Source of the DNA: Brasenia schreberi
Taxonomy: Eukaryota > Streptophyta > Magnoliopsida > Nymphaeales > Cabombaceae
Assembly: GCA_036023115.1 (NCBI GenBank)
Contig: JAYKKT010000090.1
Coordinates: forward strand, 31,351,001 to 31,415,000
Length of the DNA: 64,000 nucleotides
Reading direction: 5' to 3'
The position numbers were made by a program, and so were the translations under genes. Below, in pieces: positions 12,801-25,400 of the stretch. The notes under the pieces were generated by a model, which was given only the letters and a program-made list of their open reading frames with translations, made no database searches and had not been told where the DNA came from. Numbering within the stretch: the first letter of the stretch is position 1; every line of letters starts with the position of its first letter.

Positions 12801-14666
12801 ATGATTGTGAAACTATGCATGTTTTTAGTATGATTTCTGTTTAAAGATGTTTAACATCACTATTGAGCTATGTATAGGAGATCACCCCATTATTTTACAG
12901 CTCATCCTGAAGCTAGCACTTCGAAGGCACACGGAGCAGAGTAGGAGTTTGATAGAGCTGCATTTTTATTTTAGATGGTATGATAAGTGTTAAATGATTT
13001 AGAAAGTCTTTTATTCGAGATTATTGTTAGGTGGGCCCCACACCATTTTGGACGTGTTGTTTCGAACTTCGATATGAATATTTATTTCAGTTAGATATTT
13101 CTTGAATTTGGATTAAATTAGTATTGTATTTGGTTACTGCTCACCATCACGCCCGCACGAAAAGCGGCCACGTGGCATCGGCTCTAACCGGGTCGTGGTC
13201 GCGACCTGTGCGGGTGTGACAAAAAACTTGTAAAGATTGGCTCCATGAGTGGGGCATTAATGGTCGGTGGTCAGCTCTTCTTTCATTGAGGTGTTTAATC
13301 AATACGTACGTTAACATGAAATGATGCAGACTTTATGTGAAACAAGAAGTTAAAATGTTTAGCATGTATAGAATAGATTTAGAGTTTAAATTCTACTGTC
13401 CAACTTCCAACAACAGATTTCTTCTTCTGAGAAACCATACCGAGCTCAGCCTCATGTATCTCGAGTTCAAAATCATAAAATTAACCTTCAAGATGAAGCA
13501 TTTGTATGAATGAGCAAGCATTTATTTAGCTCTTTCAGCTCAAGTATTGCACGAGCTTGACATTTGCTTTACTCATGGTATCACAGGAAAGTATGAACAA
13601 CCTGTCAGTTCACTCATCTCTTTTTCCAATTGTAAGAGCAGGAACGAGGAAGTATTGGTATATATTAGCTTTGTTTAGTTGTGTCTTTTCCGAAGGCTGG
13701 TTTACAACTAGGCCCACAACATGGTTTCTGTGGTTAGTTCAATAGAATGTCATGTATGGTTAGTTATTTCAATGGAAATTTTCCTTAACTACTTGGTGAT
13801 TGAAAATTTTGGGATTCACCAATTCAAAAGTTTACAGGCTTTTACTTGCAAGTCAGAACATTTTCTCCAGTTGTGATGAAGCAAGGTACATACATATGGA
13901 TTATCATCATAAATCTTTTATATCTCATTAATGTTGGTTTCAGAATAGATCAGTGATGGCGTAGAAAATTTGACATGATATCAAGCTACACAACGGTAAG
14001 AAGACAATTCAGTATCTTAAGTACAACAAAATGTAGAAAATACATAAACTTCAAGATAGGTTTACTTTTTGCACTCAAGTTTAACAACGTTTTTCCCATA
14101 CTAAGAGAATTCAGCTAGAGAGTGCAACATCAGTACCTTATAGGAGTAGGAGGTTAACCATACTAGCACTATTTTTGACCAAGCATTCGTAACTTTGTCC
14201 GAAAAAACTCTATAGCATTAGTGATGGAAAGATCGCAGCACTTTCAAAAGACCCAATGAAGTTTTATGTGGTTGTCAACTGCCTACTGCGATTCTCCTTT
14301 ATCTGGGCTTAGGACTGACTCTGTAAGGAAAACACTCATTATTGTTGAAGCTTTTCATAACAAATCTACTAAATGTATGAAAACCAAACTTGTTAAACCC
14401 ACTACCTAATATGTTATACAAGCTCTTAAACGAACTATTTTTGCAGTGAATTGCAAAAGGCATGGAGAAATTAATAGGCAACATAATGCCTTTTACCTTA
14501 TCTGGATCTCTCAGAAGGTGATCAAAGGGTCAAACCGTACATGAGCTTTGTTAATAAGGAATCCATGTTATCAAAGATCGATGAATCTTTAACCACAAGG
14601 ACATTTAACCTGTGCTCCCTAATGCTTAATTTGCATGCTATTAGAAAATGAAAGACATCCTCTATT

Positions 14667-14707
<41 letters not shown>

Positions 14708-15686
14708 TGGTCATATCCATACCAAACAATATACATGGAGAAATTATATATATTGTTTGGTCATATCCATACCATGCCTGCCCCTTTCTGACTGCATAAC
14801 TGCAATTGTTGTCACAAACATATTATCAACAGATTGTCATATGCTGTCCTCGAACAGGTACAACATCATCTCATAATGTAGTTTAAAAATGCAAGCCGAT
14901 TTGATCATGACCAATGAGCAGAACTAAATATACATATAAACGACACTGCCACTTGATCATAAATTATGGCCACAAATAATGAAGAGAAATATCTCTTCCC
15001 ATAGATCCAGTGAGCGATGACATCATAAATGTTGGTTTACTTTTGCCACACAATGTTTTTTGTGATTCATTGTGGTTATTTGAATTGATTGTTGCGTATG
15101 AATTAGTTATTCATGTACGAAACCTTTTCTCGATTACTTGGTTGTTGAAAAGTCTAGATGCACCAATTCAAAAGTCTATAGGCTTTCACTTGCAATTTAG
15201 AAGTTTTCCACGAATGATGACAAATCAACATACGTACGGGCTTTCATCATATTTCTTTTGTACCTCATGAGTGTTGGTTTCAAAAAATTTAAAATGATAT
15301 GAAGCTACGCAACAATAATAAGACAGTTCAATATCTTAAGTACAACCAAAGGTAAATGAAATTCATGATAAGTTAAAACTGATTTTTTACAAAACCCAAG
15401 ACATCAAGCAAATGAGCGTTGATGCCATCCCACTTAAGGTAGCCAACCTTTGTGAGATCTCACCAAACTCTCAAAATGTGTTGTAGAGGTCTCCAACCCA
15501 CATGATTCATCTCTTGTATCTCACACCTCTCATGCTCATGTGCATTCATAATGGCCTTAGCTCATCCTTATATTAGTCGGCCATCATCCATGTTGAGTCA
15601 CCTTTGACAAAAAGTCCTCGGTTTCCTACTTTCTCCACCCTAAAATCACTAATTCATTTATGCAACAAACGTTGTAATGAGGAAAG
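9893..15686. repeat. Segmental tandem array, copy B, split by a solo LTR
   Basis: This is the second copy of the block at 7412-9892, lengthened by two additions. One is the solo LTR at 11404-13221. The other is about 1.15 kb (roughly 13270-14425) absent from copy A, which itself contains an older diverged copy of the module seen at 9610-9830 and 15130-15360. I see no intact gene. Confidence 0.75.
11404..13221 (+). mobile_element. Solo LTR (1,818 bp), probably Ty3/gypsy type
   Basis: The element begins TGTAAAGCTTAAGCG and ends GCGGGTGTGACA, the TG...CA ends of an LTR. It is flanked by AAAAA at 11399-11403 and 13222-13226. Copy A of the surrounding repeat carries the uninterrupted site GAAAAAACTAGTAAAG at 8751, so the insert boundaries are fixed by comparison. 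A TTTAAAAG promoter-like motif lies near 11447. No internal retroviral-type coding region or second LTR is present, as expected after LTR-LTR recombination. The orientation comes from that promoter-like motif only, and the gypsy assignment rests on the style of the 3' end. Confidence 0.78.
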
Positions 15687-16745
15687 AACTTTAGCAACAT
15701 TATAATGCAAAATTATGTTAATTAATGATTTGCTTGTGTTGTTCCAGGGGTCACTCGGAACATGTTCCCTTCACTGGAGTTCATCTTGTAGAGTTATATT
15801 TTTTAATTAACTAGAGAGAGTGCAACGCAAGGACAAGCATGCACAATTTTGGTAATAGGCTTTATTGCATTACTGATGGAAAGACTGAATCCCCTTGAAA
15901 AGTCCGGATGAAGTTTTATACTGGTTGTCGACTACCAAACGTAATCCTCCTCCCTTGGGCTTGAAACTGACTTTATAAAGAAAACCCTCACCGTTGTGGG
16001 AGATCTTCATTATAAATCTTGTTAATATATGGAAAAAAATTGCTCAACCAAATGCCCAGTATGATGTCGTACAAGCACTTAAATAATCTATTTGGGGAGT
16101 GAATTGCAACAGAGGCATAGAGAACTTAATAGACTACAAAATGTCTTGTATCTTCTTTGGAACGAACAGAGGGGTGATCAAGGGGTCAATTTTAACGAGC
16201 ATTGTAACTAATGAGATTTACAAAATATAATAACAGGATTCCATTTTATCAAAGATAGATGAAAATTTAACCACAGGAAGGACACCTATCGCTATGCTTT
16301 CTAAAGTTTAATTAGGATGTTGCTAGAAAATGACAGAGAACTATATAACCACGAGAGAAACTCTGCTTGGAACTAGTTAAAGTCAACTTATGTAAAAGAC
16401 GCTTTTTACCTATGAAAAAATAGGTACAGAGACCTAGTTGAACTTGTTTGTCATATCCGTACCATTCCTACATTTTGGTCATGGCACAGCCATGGTTGTC
16501 ACAAACATATTATCAGCATATTGTGCCACATCCTGTTTGCGAACAGATACTGCCACTTGATTATCGTGTAGTTTGGAAACGCAAGTCAATTTCAAAATGC
16601 TGGGGAGACGATGATGATTAATGGGCAGAACGATTTATAGACGTATGTTTCTGTGATTGCACATGATAATAGTTCTGGCAACAAATAATGAAAAGCAATA
16701 GCTCGTCCCAAAGAACCAGTTTGGTTGATTGGTGCCTTCGTTGGT
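15687..16745. repeat. Segmental tandem array, diverged partial copy C
   Basis: The first ~130 bases match the start of copies A and B closely, including GGGGTCACTCGGAACATG. The rest matches 14210-14620 and 14750-14900 only loosely (shared TCACAAACATATTATCA near 16500). It is an older, degraded repeat copy. I see no gene. Confidence 0.6.
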
Positions 16746-17109
16746 GTTGTCAAATATCCATCAATACACTAAAATGCATGAGAAATTGAAATGACAAAGA
16801 ACCAGTTTGTAGACCAAAAAGTTCATAGATAGAGGCAAGACTCGAGCAAACTAACTCTTAACTCTCAAACGGTGACACATCACGTCGTTAGGAATTTGAA
16901 ATGCCAAAGCAGTCAATTTAACTTTCCCATCTGATAAATAAACCCCACCGGCAAAACACAGGCGAATAAGTTTGAGACGCAGAAATCACATAAGGAGACG
17001 ATGTTACCATTACAAAATGCATGAGAAATGTTAAAATACAAACACAAACCCTAAAGTTGAAAATCAACATATTTACTCCTCAAATATAGATTATAATCTG
17101 CAAAGAAAC
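16746..17109. other. Intergenic, nothing recognised
   Basis: I see no open frame of note, RNA gene or named repeat between the segmental array and the copia element. Confidence 0.5.
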
Positions 17110-17365
17110 TGTTGGCTTTTTTAGTCGACTTTTCGGCGTCCTCATTGGTTCAAGTGGACTTTCCGGCGCCCTATGCTTTTGGCTCGTTGGAGTTTTCAAA
17201 TAGGTATGCAGCAGCGGATGAACAGGTATGTGTATTTCAAGGTTTCCTCAAAGTAGGATTTCCCTAAGAGGAAAGTATGTTTGTATACGATTGATTGTGA
17301 TGATATTCTCTTGCACCACTCTATATTTATAGAGCGATGCCCGGTCCTCTTTCATTCTGGATTTT

Positions 17366-17980
17366 TTATTGGGCTTTCCTTTTACTATAGCCCTTATTCG
17401 GTCGGTTACATATATAGGATGCTTCCCTCATATCCTTCATTTTGAACCTTGAGTTTAACCATGACTTTGTTTTGACAATCATCTCATTGTCATTATTAGT
17501 CAACAATATGTCATCTACATATAACGATAAGATGACAAAATGGCTCCCACTGTTCCAGACAAATACAGAGTGATCAAGCTCATTAGCAACAAAACTAAGT
17601 TCAATAATAACATTTTGAAAAGTCAAATATCATTGACGAGGTAACTGTTTCAGGCCATATAAGGATTTTCTCAACCTATATACTTTATTTTCTTGGCCTT
17701 CAATTGTATATCCTTCGGGTTGCTATATGTACATGATTTCATCTAAATCTTTGTTAACACTTTATATCTAACTTATGTAAATACAAATCATAATATACAA
17801 ATATTACTAGGATTATCCTTATGGATGCAAATTTCGCAACAGGGAATATGTTTTAACATAATCTATCAACTTCTTTTGCGAGAAACCCTTTGCAACCAAG
17901 CTCACCTTAAACTTGTCGATTTAACCATCGACCTTATATTCCTTTTTCAGAACCCATTTACAACTTATAGACTTCCTTAA
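17366..17980 (-). pseudogene. Ty1/copia reverse transcriptase remnant
   Basis: Reading the minus strand, fragments in several frames recover the copia reverse transcriptase core. These are a segment like VAKGF, a segment like KSLYGLKQLPRQ, and then the catalytic box SLYVDDILL near 17510. Stops and frameshifts interrupt it upstream and downstream, and the RNase H part is absent because the 3' LTR follows directly. It cannot encode a working enzyme. Confidence 0.85.
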
Positions 17981-18579
17981 TTTTGGCAAATCATCAAGTT
18001 CTCAAACTTGTTTTTCTCAAAGAATTCAATTTTCTCATCCATGGCTATTTCTCAGTTGGTCGCTTTCGATGAGTTCATATCTTGCTAATAAGTGAAGTTA
18101 TGAGTAAATTCATGTAAATCCTTTAAGTAGGACGGTGTAGCCCCAACCCTTTTATTTCAACTTAAAGTTTCAGTTGTTTCAGAAAGGCTTCTATGATTTC
18201 AAATGATGATTGATCTAGGTCTACTAAATCGTCACCATACTCATCATTATTTTCTAAAATATCATTCTTAGTATATTCTAAGAATTCAAGATCTTTGCTC
18301 TTTATCAGTTCATGGTCCTTTTGATAAAACCAATATCTCTTTCAGCCATTAGGATATCTGATGAATAAAGATCTTGAGGACCTACTATCTAGTTAATCTC
18401 TAAACTCATCAAGGATCTTTACATGTGCTGAAAAAATATAACGTAGAGGAGAGAGAGAGAAGGGAGGGTAGTCGATTGCCTCTCCTCCGTCGCTTCTTGG
18501 ATTGCGGCCACCAGCTGGCCTTCTTTTCGGGGTTCTGCTACTGGTTCTCCTGTGACAACCTTCTTGCCGAGGTTCTGTC

Positions 18580-18850
18580 GACCTATCGCTTCTTAGCTTA
18601 TAGCCACCTGCCTTCTTGGCTTATGGTCACCCGCCTTCTTAGCTTATGGCCACTCGCCTTCTTGGTTCTTGCCACCTTCTCTCTTGTATTGACTTCAACT
18701 GACTTTTTAACGTCTCTACCCTGTCTCGATTTAGGCAGACTGTTTACCATCATCGCCCAGTCTTGACTCAGGCATATTGTTTGCCACCTCCGTCCTATAT
18801 TGATTCAGGTAGGGTGTTTGCCCTCTACCCTATCTTGACTAAGGCAAGGA
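18580..18850. repeat. Two minisatellites inside the copia remnant
   Basis: About 18580-18672 holds roughly three and a half copies of a ~27-bp unit containing CTTCTTAGCTTATGGCCAC. About 18715-18850 holds three to four diverged ~45-bp units containing TTGACTCAGGCATATTGTTT. Together they explain the long but meaningless open frame on the plus strand here. Confidence 0.65.
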
Positions 18851-19226
18851 GTTTTTGTTTCTTTCGAGACCTATACAAGGAGTTTTCTTCCTCTGTATCT
18901 TTCTCCATTTTATTTTACTAATGCATACCTTTTTGCAGGAACAAACCAGGTCCTGAAACAAGATGTTAGCTTTTTCCATCGACTTTCTGGCATCCTCTGC
19001 TTTTAGCTTTGTAGAGTTTTCAAACAGATACACAACAGTGGATGAATATGTATGTGTATTTCAAGGTTTACTCAAAAATTTGCCTGAGAGGAAAGTATGC
19101 TTGTATACGATTTGTGAGGATATTCTCTTGCGCTAATCTTTATTTATAGAGCATCGTTTGCTCCTCTTTCCTCTTGGATTTCTACTAGGATTTTCTTTTA
19201 CTGGAGCCCTTATCTGGCCAATTACG

Positions 19227-20163
19227 AATAAGCTCTGTAATCACCGAGCATGGTTGGATGGCCAACTAATCCTTTCTGTGCTAGGATTGCCAAGAATGGC
19301 CAATTTATCAGCAAACTAATTGGATGGAAAGAATCATAGGATTTATTGAGTGAAACGTCACAAATATAGCCCAACAAACCACCTTACATGTACGAAACAA
19401 ATTGCATACCCTGAGTTTGTTGACGAGCTCGACAACATATTTTTCTCGGAAAACCTCATGCTCGACTTCGCCCTTGAAGCATCATCAACCATTAATCCTT
19501 CATCCATGTACATCTCTCTCTTCGCTCCTCCAGTCGATCAATCTCATAGCCGATGATCGAACAAAATGTTGGACACCAAACGCATGGGATTTTTCATCCT
19601 CTATCACGAGCGCGAGTGGCTCCCGCGTTGTATGAACATGGGAAAGTCCGATTCATAACTGTACGTTATACACGATACGGGACACATAATGTTGAACCGA
19701 AGAATCAAGCCGATAGTCAAGCAACGAAAGTTGCTGTAATTCACAGTAATAAAAGAAAACACAATGAGAGAGAGTACTTTCCGGAGTGGGAGGCAACATT
19801 GAGCCTCCGGTATCTCCTTGCCGACATTGTAGTTCTTGTCAAAGTGTGGTTTTCAATGTTGACACACTGTTTGTTGAACCGTATTGGAAATCATGATACG
19901 TTATGTTTGGTCTTCAAAGTGTGGTCATTGATTAGGAGAAGCAAGCTAAAAGCGGTTTAGAAACTCCTGATAAATGAAGTGTAAAAAGCATCTCATAGCT
20001 GTCCACTATATACTCTTCTTATATGGACTTATGTACATTACTTGCTGATGTATAAAGTATTTGTCTTAGCATTCAGCCAAAAAGCATTTCAAATTCCGTT
20101 TTACGAACTAATATCCCTAAAACATTTAAAGTCAAATTATTAGTATCAAGAAAAAACCAATAG
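19227..20163. other. Stretch between copia element and hAT transposase remnant
   Basis: No convincing gene is seen. It should contain the 5' part of the hAT element, including any BED zinc finger exon, but I cannot recognise one. A short CACGATACGGG motif near 19670 echoes the GATAC repeats at the right end of the element. Confidence 0.4.
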
Positions 20164-22122
20164 GCTTCAGAACAACTGCACGATCAAGCAGACCTTGCAG
20201 TGGGCAGATGGTTTTATGATACATGCATTCCATTTAATGCAGCAAACAGTTTTCATTTTCAAGCAATGGCAGATGCAATTGCTAACATTGGTCCAGGATA
20301 CAGGATGCCCTCTTATCAGAAGTTGAGAGGGAAGATATTAGATCAGACCGTGATTGAAGTGCAGCAATACTGTTCGACTTTGAGACAATCGTGGAAGGAA
20401 ACAGGATGCACTATCATGGCAGATGGATGGACCGATAGGCGAGGAAGGACATTGCTAAACTTTCTTGTATATTGTCCTAAAGGACTCATGTTTTTGAGAT
20501 CTCTAGATATGTCAGAGGAGAGGCACACTGCAGAGATCCTACGAGAGTAATTTGATAAGGTTATACAAGAGGTTGGGCTAGAAAATGTAGTCCAATTGAT
20601 TACAGATAATGCAGCTAACTACAAAGCAGCCGGAAAGGAGTTAGCTGATATTTATGGGACTTTCTACTGGACACCATGTGCAGCCCATTGTTTAGATCTC
20701 ATCCTCGAGGACATCGGTGAGATGGATGAAAATAAAGGCAGCAACTGAGTGTTGCCAAGATATTACAAAATTTATTTACAACCATGCATTTATTTTATGT
20801 ATGATGAGGAGATACACAGAAGGTGCAGAGCTTCTTCGCACAGCTGCAACTCGGTTCGCAACAAACTTCTTATCTGTACAGAGTATTGTGAGACAGAAGC
20901 AAGCTTTAAAGAGAATGTTCTCCTCAGATGAGTGGCAACAATTTGCAGAGTTGCCACAAAACAGAAGGAACAGAAAGTTAAATGAGATTGCAGAAACGGT
21001 TTTTAGAAGTTCATTTTGGAATGCATGTATCAGATTATTGAAAATTACTTGTCCTTTAGTGAAAGTTTTGAGATTGGCTGACAGCGAGGAGAAACCATCT
21101 ATGGGCTACCTTTATGAATCCATGGACAGGGCAAAAGAAGCAATCAGAAATAACTTTAATGGAAAAAAAAGAGATTATGTGCCCGTGTGGAAAATAATTG
21201 ATAGTAGATGGAATAAACAATTGCATCAGCCTATTCATGCAGCAGCCTACTATCTAAACCCATCATTGAGGTACTCAGCAACCTTCAAAAAGGACGGTGA
21301 GGTTAATCGAGGAATCATTGAATGCATCGACAGATTAGTCCCTGATGAGAGCATAGTAGATGCGATACATCGAGAGATGGAGATATATGATAATGCTCTT
21401 CACTTGATGGGTTTGCCTGTTGCAATTCGCAACCGCTCTACGATGCGTCCAGGTACATTGTTTATTTTGATATTTAAGTTCCATCTTACATTACTGTGGA
21501 TTATTATGTCTCTAATGTTTATATTTTCTTTACAGATGTTTGGTGGAACAGGTTTGGAAGTGATTGTCCAAACCTTAGAGATTTTGCAGTTAGAGTCTTA
21601 AGCCAAACCTGTAGTGCAACAGGTTGTGAAAGAAATTGGAGTGTTTTTGAACACATCCATACAAAAAAGCGCAACAGGTTGGAACACAAAAGGCTTAATG
21701 ATTTGGTTTATATTCGTTGTAACATGCGCCTTCGTGAAAGGTAATGTTGTATTACTTTCAAATTTTCAATTCGATATTATTTAACTTCAGTTTTTAATTG
21801 TTAATATTACTTACTAATTGTTTATCTTTGTTTGTGTCGTAGGCAATTAAAAAAAGTAAATAGAGAAGAAAGTCAGTTCGATCCAATAAGTTTGGATAAT
21901 TTTGATATATTAGAAGATTGGGTTATGGAAGACACTGAAGAAAATGCCCTCCTAACAGAAGAAGACGTTGCCTGGATTAATTTGGAAGGAGCGCAACAAC
22001 ATTATGGAGATGAAGAATTTGATTTTGAAGAAGAAGGTGTGGGCGTGGCTGATGATGATGAGGATCTGCAACAAGGAGAAGATGAAGATTATTTAGTTGA
22101 TGATCCTGATTACAATTTGTAA
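20164..22122 (+). pseudogene. hAT-superfamily transposase (DUF659 plus dimerisation domain), inactivated
   Basis: Exon-like blocks are 20164-21452, 21536-21740 and 21843-22122, with consensus GT-AG borders and matching phases. The first block opens after an AG acceptor at 20163 and reads through the DUF659 region (GRWFYDTCIPFNAANSFHF, TDNAANYKAAGKELAD, TPCAAHCLDLILEDIG). The second carries the C-terminal dimerisation motif ERNWSVFEHIHTKKRNRLE, and the third a very acidic tail. Transposases of this group cut and paste hAT DNA elements. A TAA at 20548-20550 and a frameshift near 20720-20745 break the frame. No N-terminal BED finger is seen. The product cannot be made intact. Confidence 0.85.
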
Positions 22123-22364
22123 AATGTAACATTATATGTAACTGTAGACTGTAGTGTACTGTAAAGTGTAAACTATGTCTGTATTTTATTTTTTGGATTC
22201 AAAATATATAAATTTGGATGCAATTGTTCAATGTTGAATGCTCAATCTGTACTAAACTTACATTATATGAATTTAAAGCAATTATCAGATTTTTCTTGAT
22301 TTTTTCTTGATTTTTTTCGATTTTTTATTAATTTTTAATTATTTTTACATTATTTTAATATTAA

Positions 22365-22448
22365 AGTACGATACGATACGATACGATACGATACGCCCGT
22401 ATCGTGGAGCCCAGCGATACACGATACGATACGCGTCAGACAACACTG
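22365..22448. mobile_element. GATAC pentamer repeat and probable right terminus of the hAT element
   Basis: Five or more GATAC pentamers at 22369-22393 are followed by more GATACG motifs. The minus strand from 22448 reads CAGTGTTGTCTGACGCG, a plausible hAT terminal inverted repeat. Satellite sequence starts immediately after. I did not find the matching left terminus, so this end assignment is tentative. Confidence 0.45.
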
Positions 22449-25400
22449 AGTTATATATGTTTACCACAAATGGAGATTTTAAATCTCTACCTAATCACAC
22501 AAACAAGGAACTTATAACAGCTACTATTGTTGATTTAGCTATCATCTTCGTTGACTTAGAGTATTAGCCCCTAACCGCACATATAAAAAAATCATATCCG
22601 TCAACCACTAACGTTGATATGAAGTGTGAAACTCACCATACAAACAAAGAACTTATAGCCATCACTATTATTGATTTATAATCCCATCTTAACCTAATCG
22701 CACACATCAAAAACTTATATCCTTCTGCCACTAATTGCCACTAATGTTTATATGAAGTCTCAACCTAATCTTAGCCAATTGCCACTGACATTCACATGAA
22801 ATCTTAACCTAAATATAATAAATTATATCTATTCACCACTAATATTGATATAAAGTGTCAACCTAACGATAAAAACAAAGAACTTAAAGCCATCACTAAT
22901 GTTAATATAAAGTCTCAAGCTAACCAAAAAACAAAGAACTTATAGCCCTCACTGATATTGATATGAAATCTTAAATTAATCGCATATATAAAGAAGATAT
23001 ATACGTTCGCCACTAGTGTTGATATTAAATATCCACCTAACCACAGAAATGAAACTTATAACATTCACTAATGTTGATTTAGCTATTACCATCATTGATT
23101 TAGAGTCTTGAACCGTAATTACAAACATAAAACAAATTATATCCAGCAACTATAAATGTTGATAAGAAGTTTCCACCTCAAAATACAAACAAATAACTTA
23201 TAGCAATCACTATTATTGATTTACAGTTATAGCCTAACCGAATATATAAAAGTAATATTTGTCCCCAACTAATGTTGATATCATGTCTCAACCTAAATAT
23301 AGAAACAAAGAACTTATAGCTATTACCAATCTTGATTTGAAATCTTAACCTAACGTAAGTATCAAAAAGTTATATCCTTCTGCCACTAATGTTGATATAA
23401 CGTCAAAACCCAACACAAAAACAAAGAACTTATAGTTAAAATATCTTTTCGCCACTAATATTGATATGAAGTCTCAACCTAAATAAAAAATAAAAATCTT
23501 ATAGCCCTCACTCATATTGATATAAAGTATTAAGCTAACGGTATACAAAAACAAGTTATATATATTCAACACAAATCTTGATTTTCAATCTCCACCTAAC
23601 CACACAAACAAGGAACTTATAACAGCCAATAGTGTTGATTTAAGTATCACCATCATTGACAATGAGTCTTAGAATCTAACCGCACACATAAAAAAAATAC
23701 ATACGCTAACCACTAATGTTGATATGAAGTGTCAACCTCACCATACAAAGAAAGAACTTATAGCTATCACTGTTGTTGATTTATAGTCTTACCCTAACTA
23801 AAAAAAAAAAGTTATATTTGTTCCCCACTAATATTGATTTGAAATCTCAACTTAAATATAGAAACAAACGACTTATAAAAATCATTAATATTGATTTGAT
23901 ATCTTAGCCGAACAAAAAAGTTATATCCGTCCCCTACTAATGTTGATATGAAGTGTCAAACTAACTATAGAAAGAAGGAACTTATAGTGTCAAACAAATA
24001 ACTTATAGTCGTCACTAATACGAAGTATCAACCTAAATATAAAACAAAGAACTTATAGTTATGACTAACGTTTATTTGAAATCTTATCCTAACCGCACAC
24101 ATCAGAAAGTTATATCTTTATGACACTAATATTGATATAAAGTCTGAATGTAACTAAAAAACAAAAGACTTATAACACTCACAGATATTGAGACGAAGTC
24201 TTAAGCTAATGGCATACATAAAGAAGTGTAATACATTCGCCACTAATGTTGATATTCAACCTCCACCTAACCACACAAACAAGAAACTTATAACATTCAT
24301 TAATGTTTATTTACTTATCACCATCATTCATTTAGAGTCTTAGCCAAACCACACACATAAAAAATTATACCTATCAGTCACTAATATTGATATGAAGTGT
24401 CAACCTAACCAAACAAACAAAGAACTTACAGTCATCACTATTATTGAATTACCATCTTAACCTAGCCAAACACAGAAAAAAGTTATGACTATATCCATCT
24501 CCACTAACATCAATATGAAGTGTGAATCTAATTATAAAAACAAATAACTTATAGCTATCACTAATATTGATTTAAAGTCTTAGACTAACCGCACATCAAA
24601 AAGATATTGATATGAAGTCTTTGTGTGGCTAGGTGGAAATTTAATATCAATATTACTGGCAAATATATATAACTTCTTTATAGATATGATTAGCTTAAGA
24701 CTTAATATCAATATAAGTGAGGGTTATTAGGCTTTTGTTTTTTTGTGAGTTGAGACTTTATATCAACATTAATGGCCGAAAGATATAGCTTTTTGATGTG
24801 TGTAGTTAGGCTAAGATTTTAATCCAACAATAGTAATAGGTATAAGTTCTTTTCTTCTATATTTAGGTTGAGACTTTATATCAATAATAGTGAGGGACAA
24901 AGATAATATTTTATGCATTTGGTTAGGCTAATACTATAAACGAACAATAGTGATAATTATAACTTCTTTCTTTCTATGATGAGGTTGACACTTCTTATCA
25001 ACAAAGAACATATAACCATCACTATTGTTGATTTATAATCTTAGTATAACCGAATATATAAAAAAGATATATATATGCCCCCTACTAATGTTGATATGAA
25101 GTCTTAACGTAAATATAGAAACAAAGAATTTATAGCAACCACTAATGTTGATTTAAAATCTTAGCCTAAACGCATATATAAAAAATTACATCATTATGCC
25201 ACTAATGTTGATCTAAAGTCTCAACCAAACAAAATACTTACATCTCTCACTAATATTGATATAAAGTATTAAGCTAACTCCATACATAAATAGTTATATA
25301 TGTTCACAACAAATATTGATTTTAAATCTCCACCTAACCGCACATATCATAAGTTATATCCGTTTGATAATATAAAGTCTCAACCTAACAAAAAAATAAA

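Larger units (their letters stand above)
17110..19226 (-). mobile_element. Internally deleted Ty1/copia retrotransposon
   Basis: Two diverged direct repeats bound the element: 17110-17410, and 18964 to about 19226. On the plus strand each starts TGTT(G/A)GCTTTTT. The left copy ends GTCGGTTACA, giving TG...CA termini, while the right copy has ATTACG. The reverse transcriptase remnant is on the minus strand, so 18964-19226 is the 5' LTR and 17110-17410 the 3' LTR. Gag, protease and most of integrase are missing. The region 18425-18960 is non-coding and carries minisatellites. I could not find a clear target-site duplication. Confidence 0.75.

Noticed and set aside
18425..18766. 113-codon hydrophobic plus-strand frame
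   Set aside because: It is produced by minisatellite repeats inside the copia remnant, on the strand opposite its coding sequence.
20343..20528. Minus-strand frame opposite the hAT transposase
   Set aside because: It is the antisense shadow of the DUF659 region, which has clear family motifs on the plus strand.
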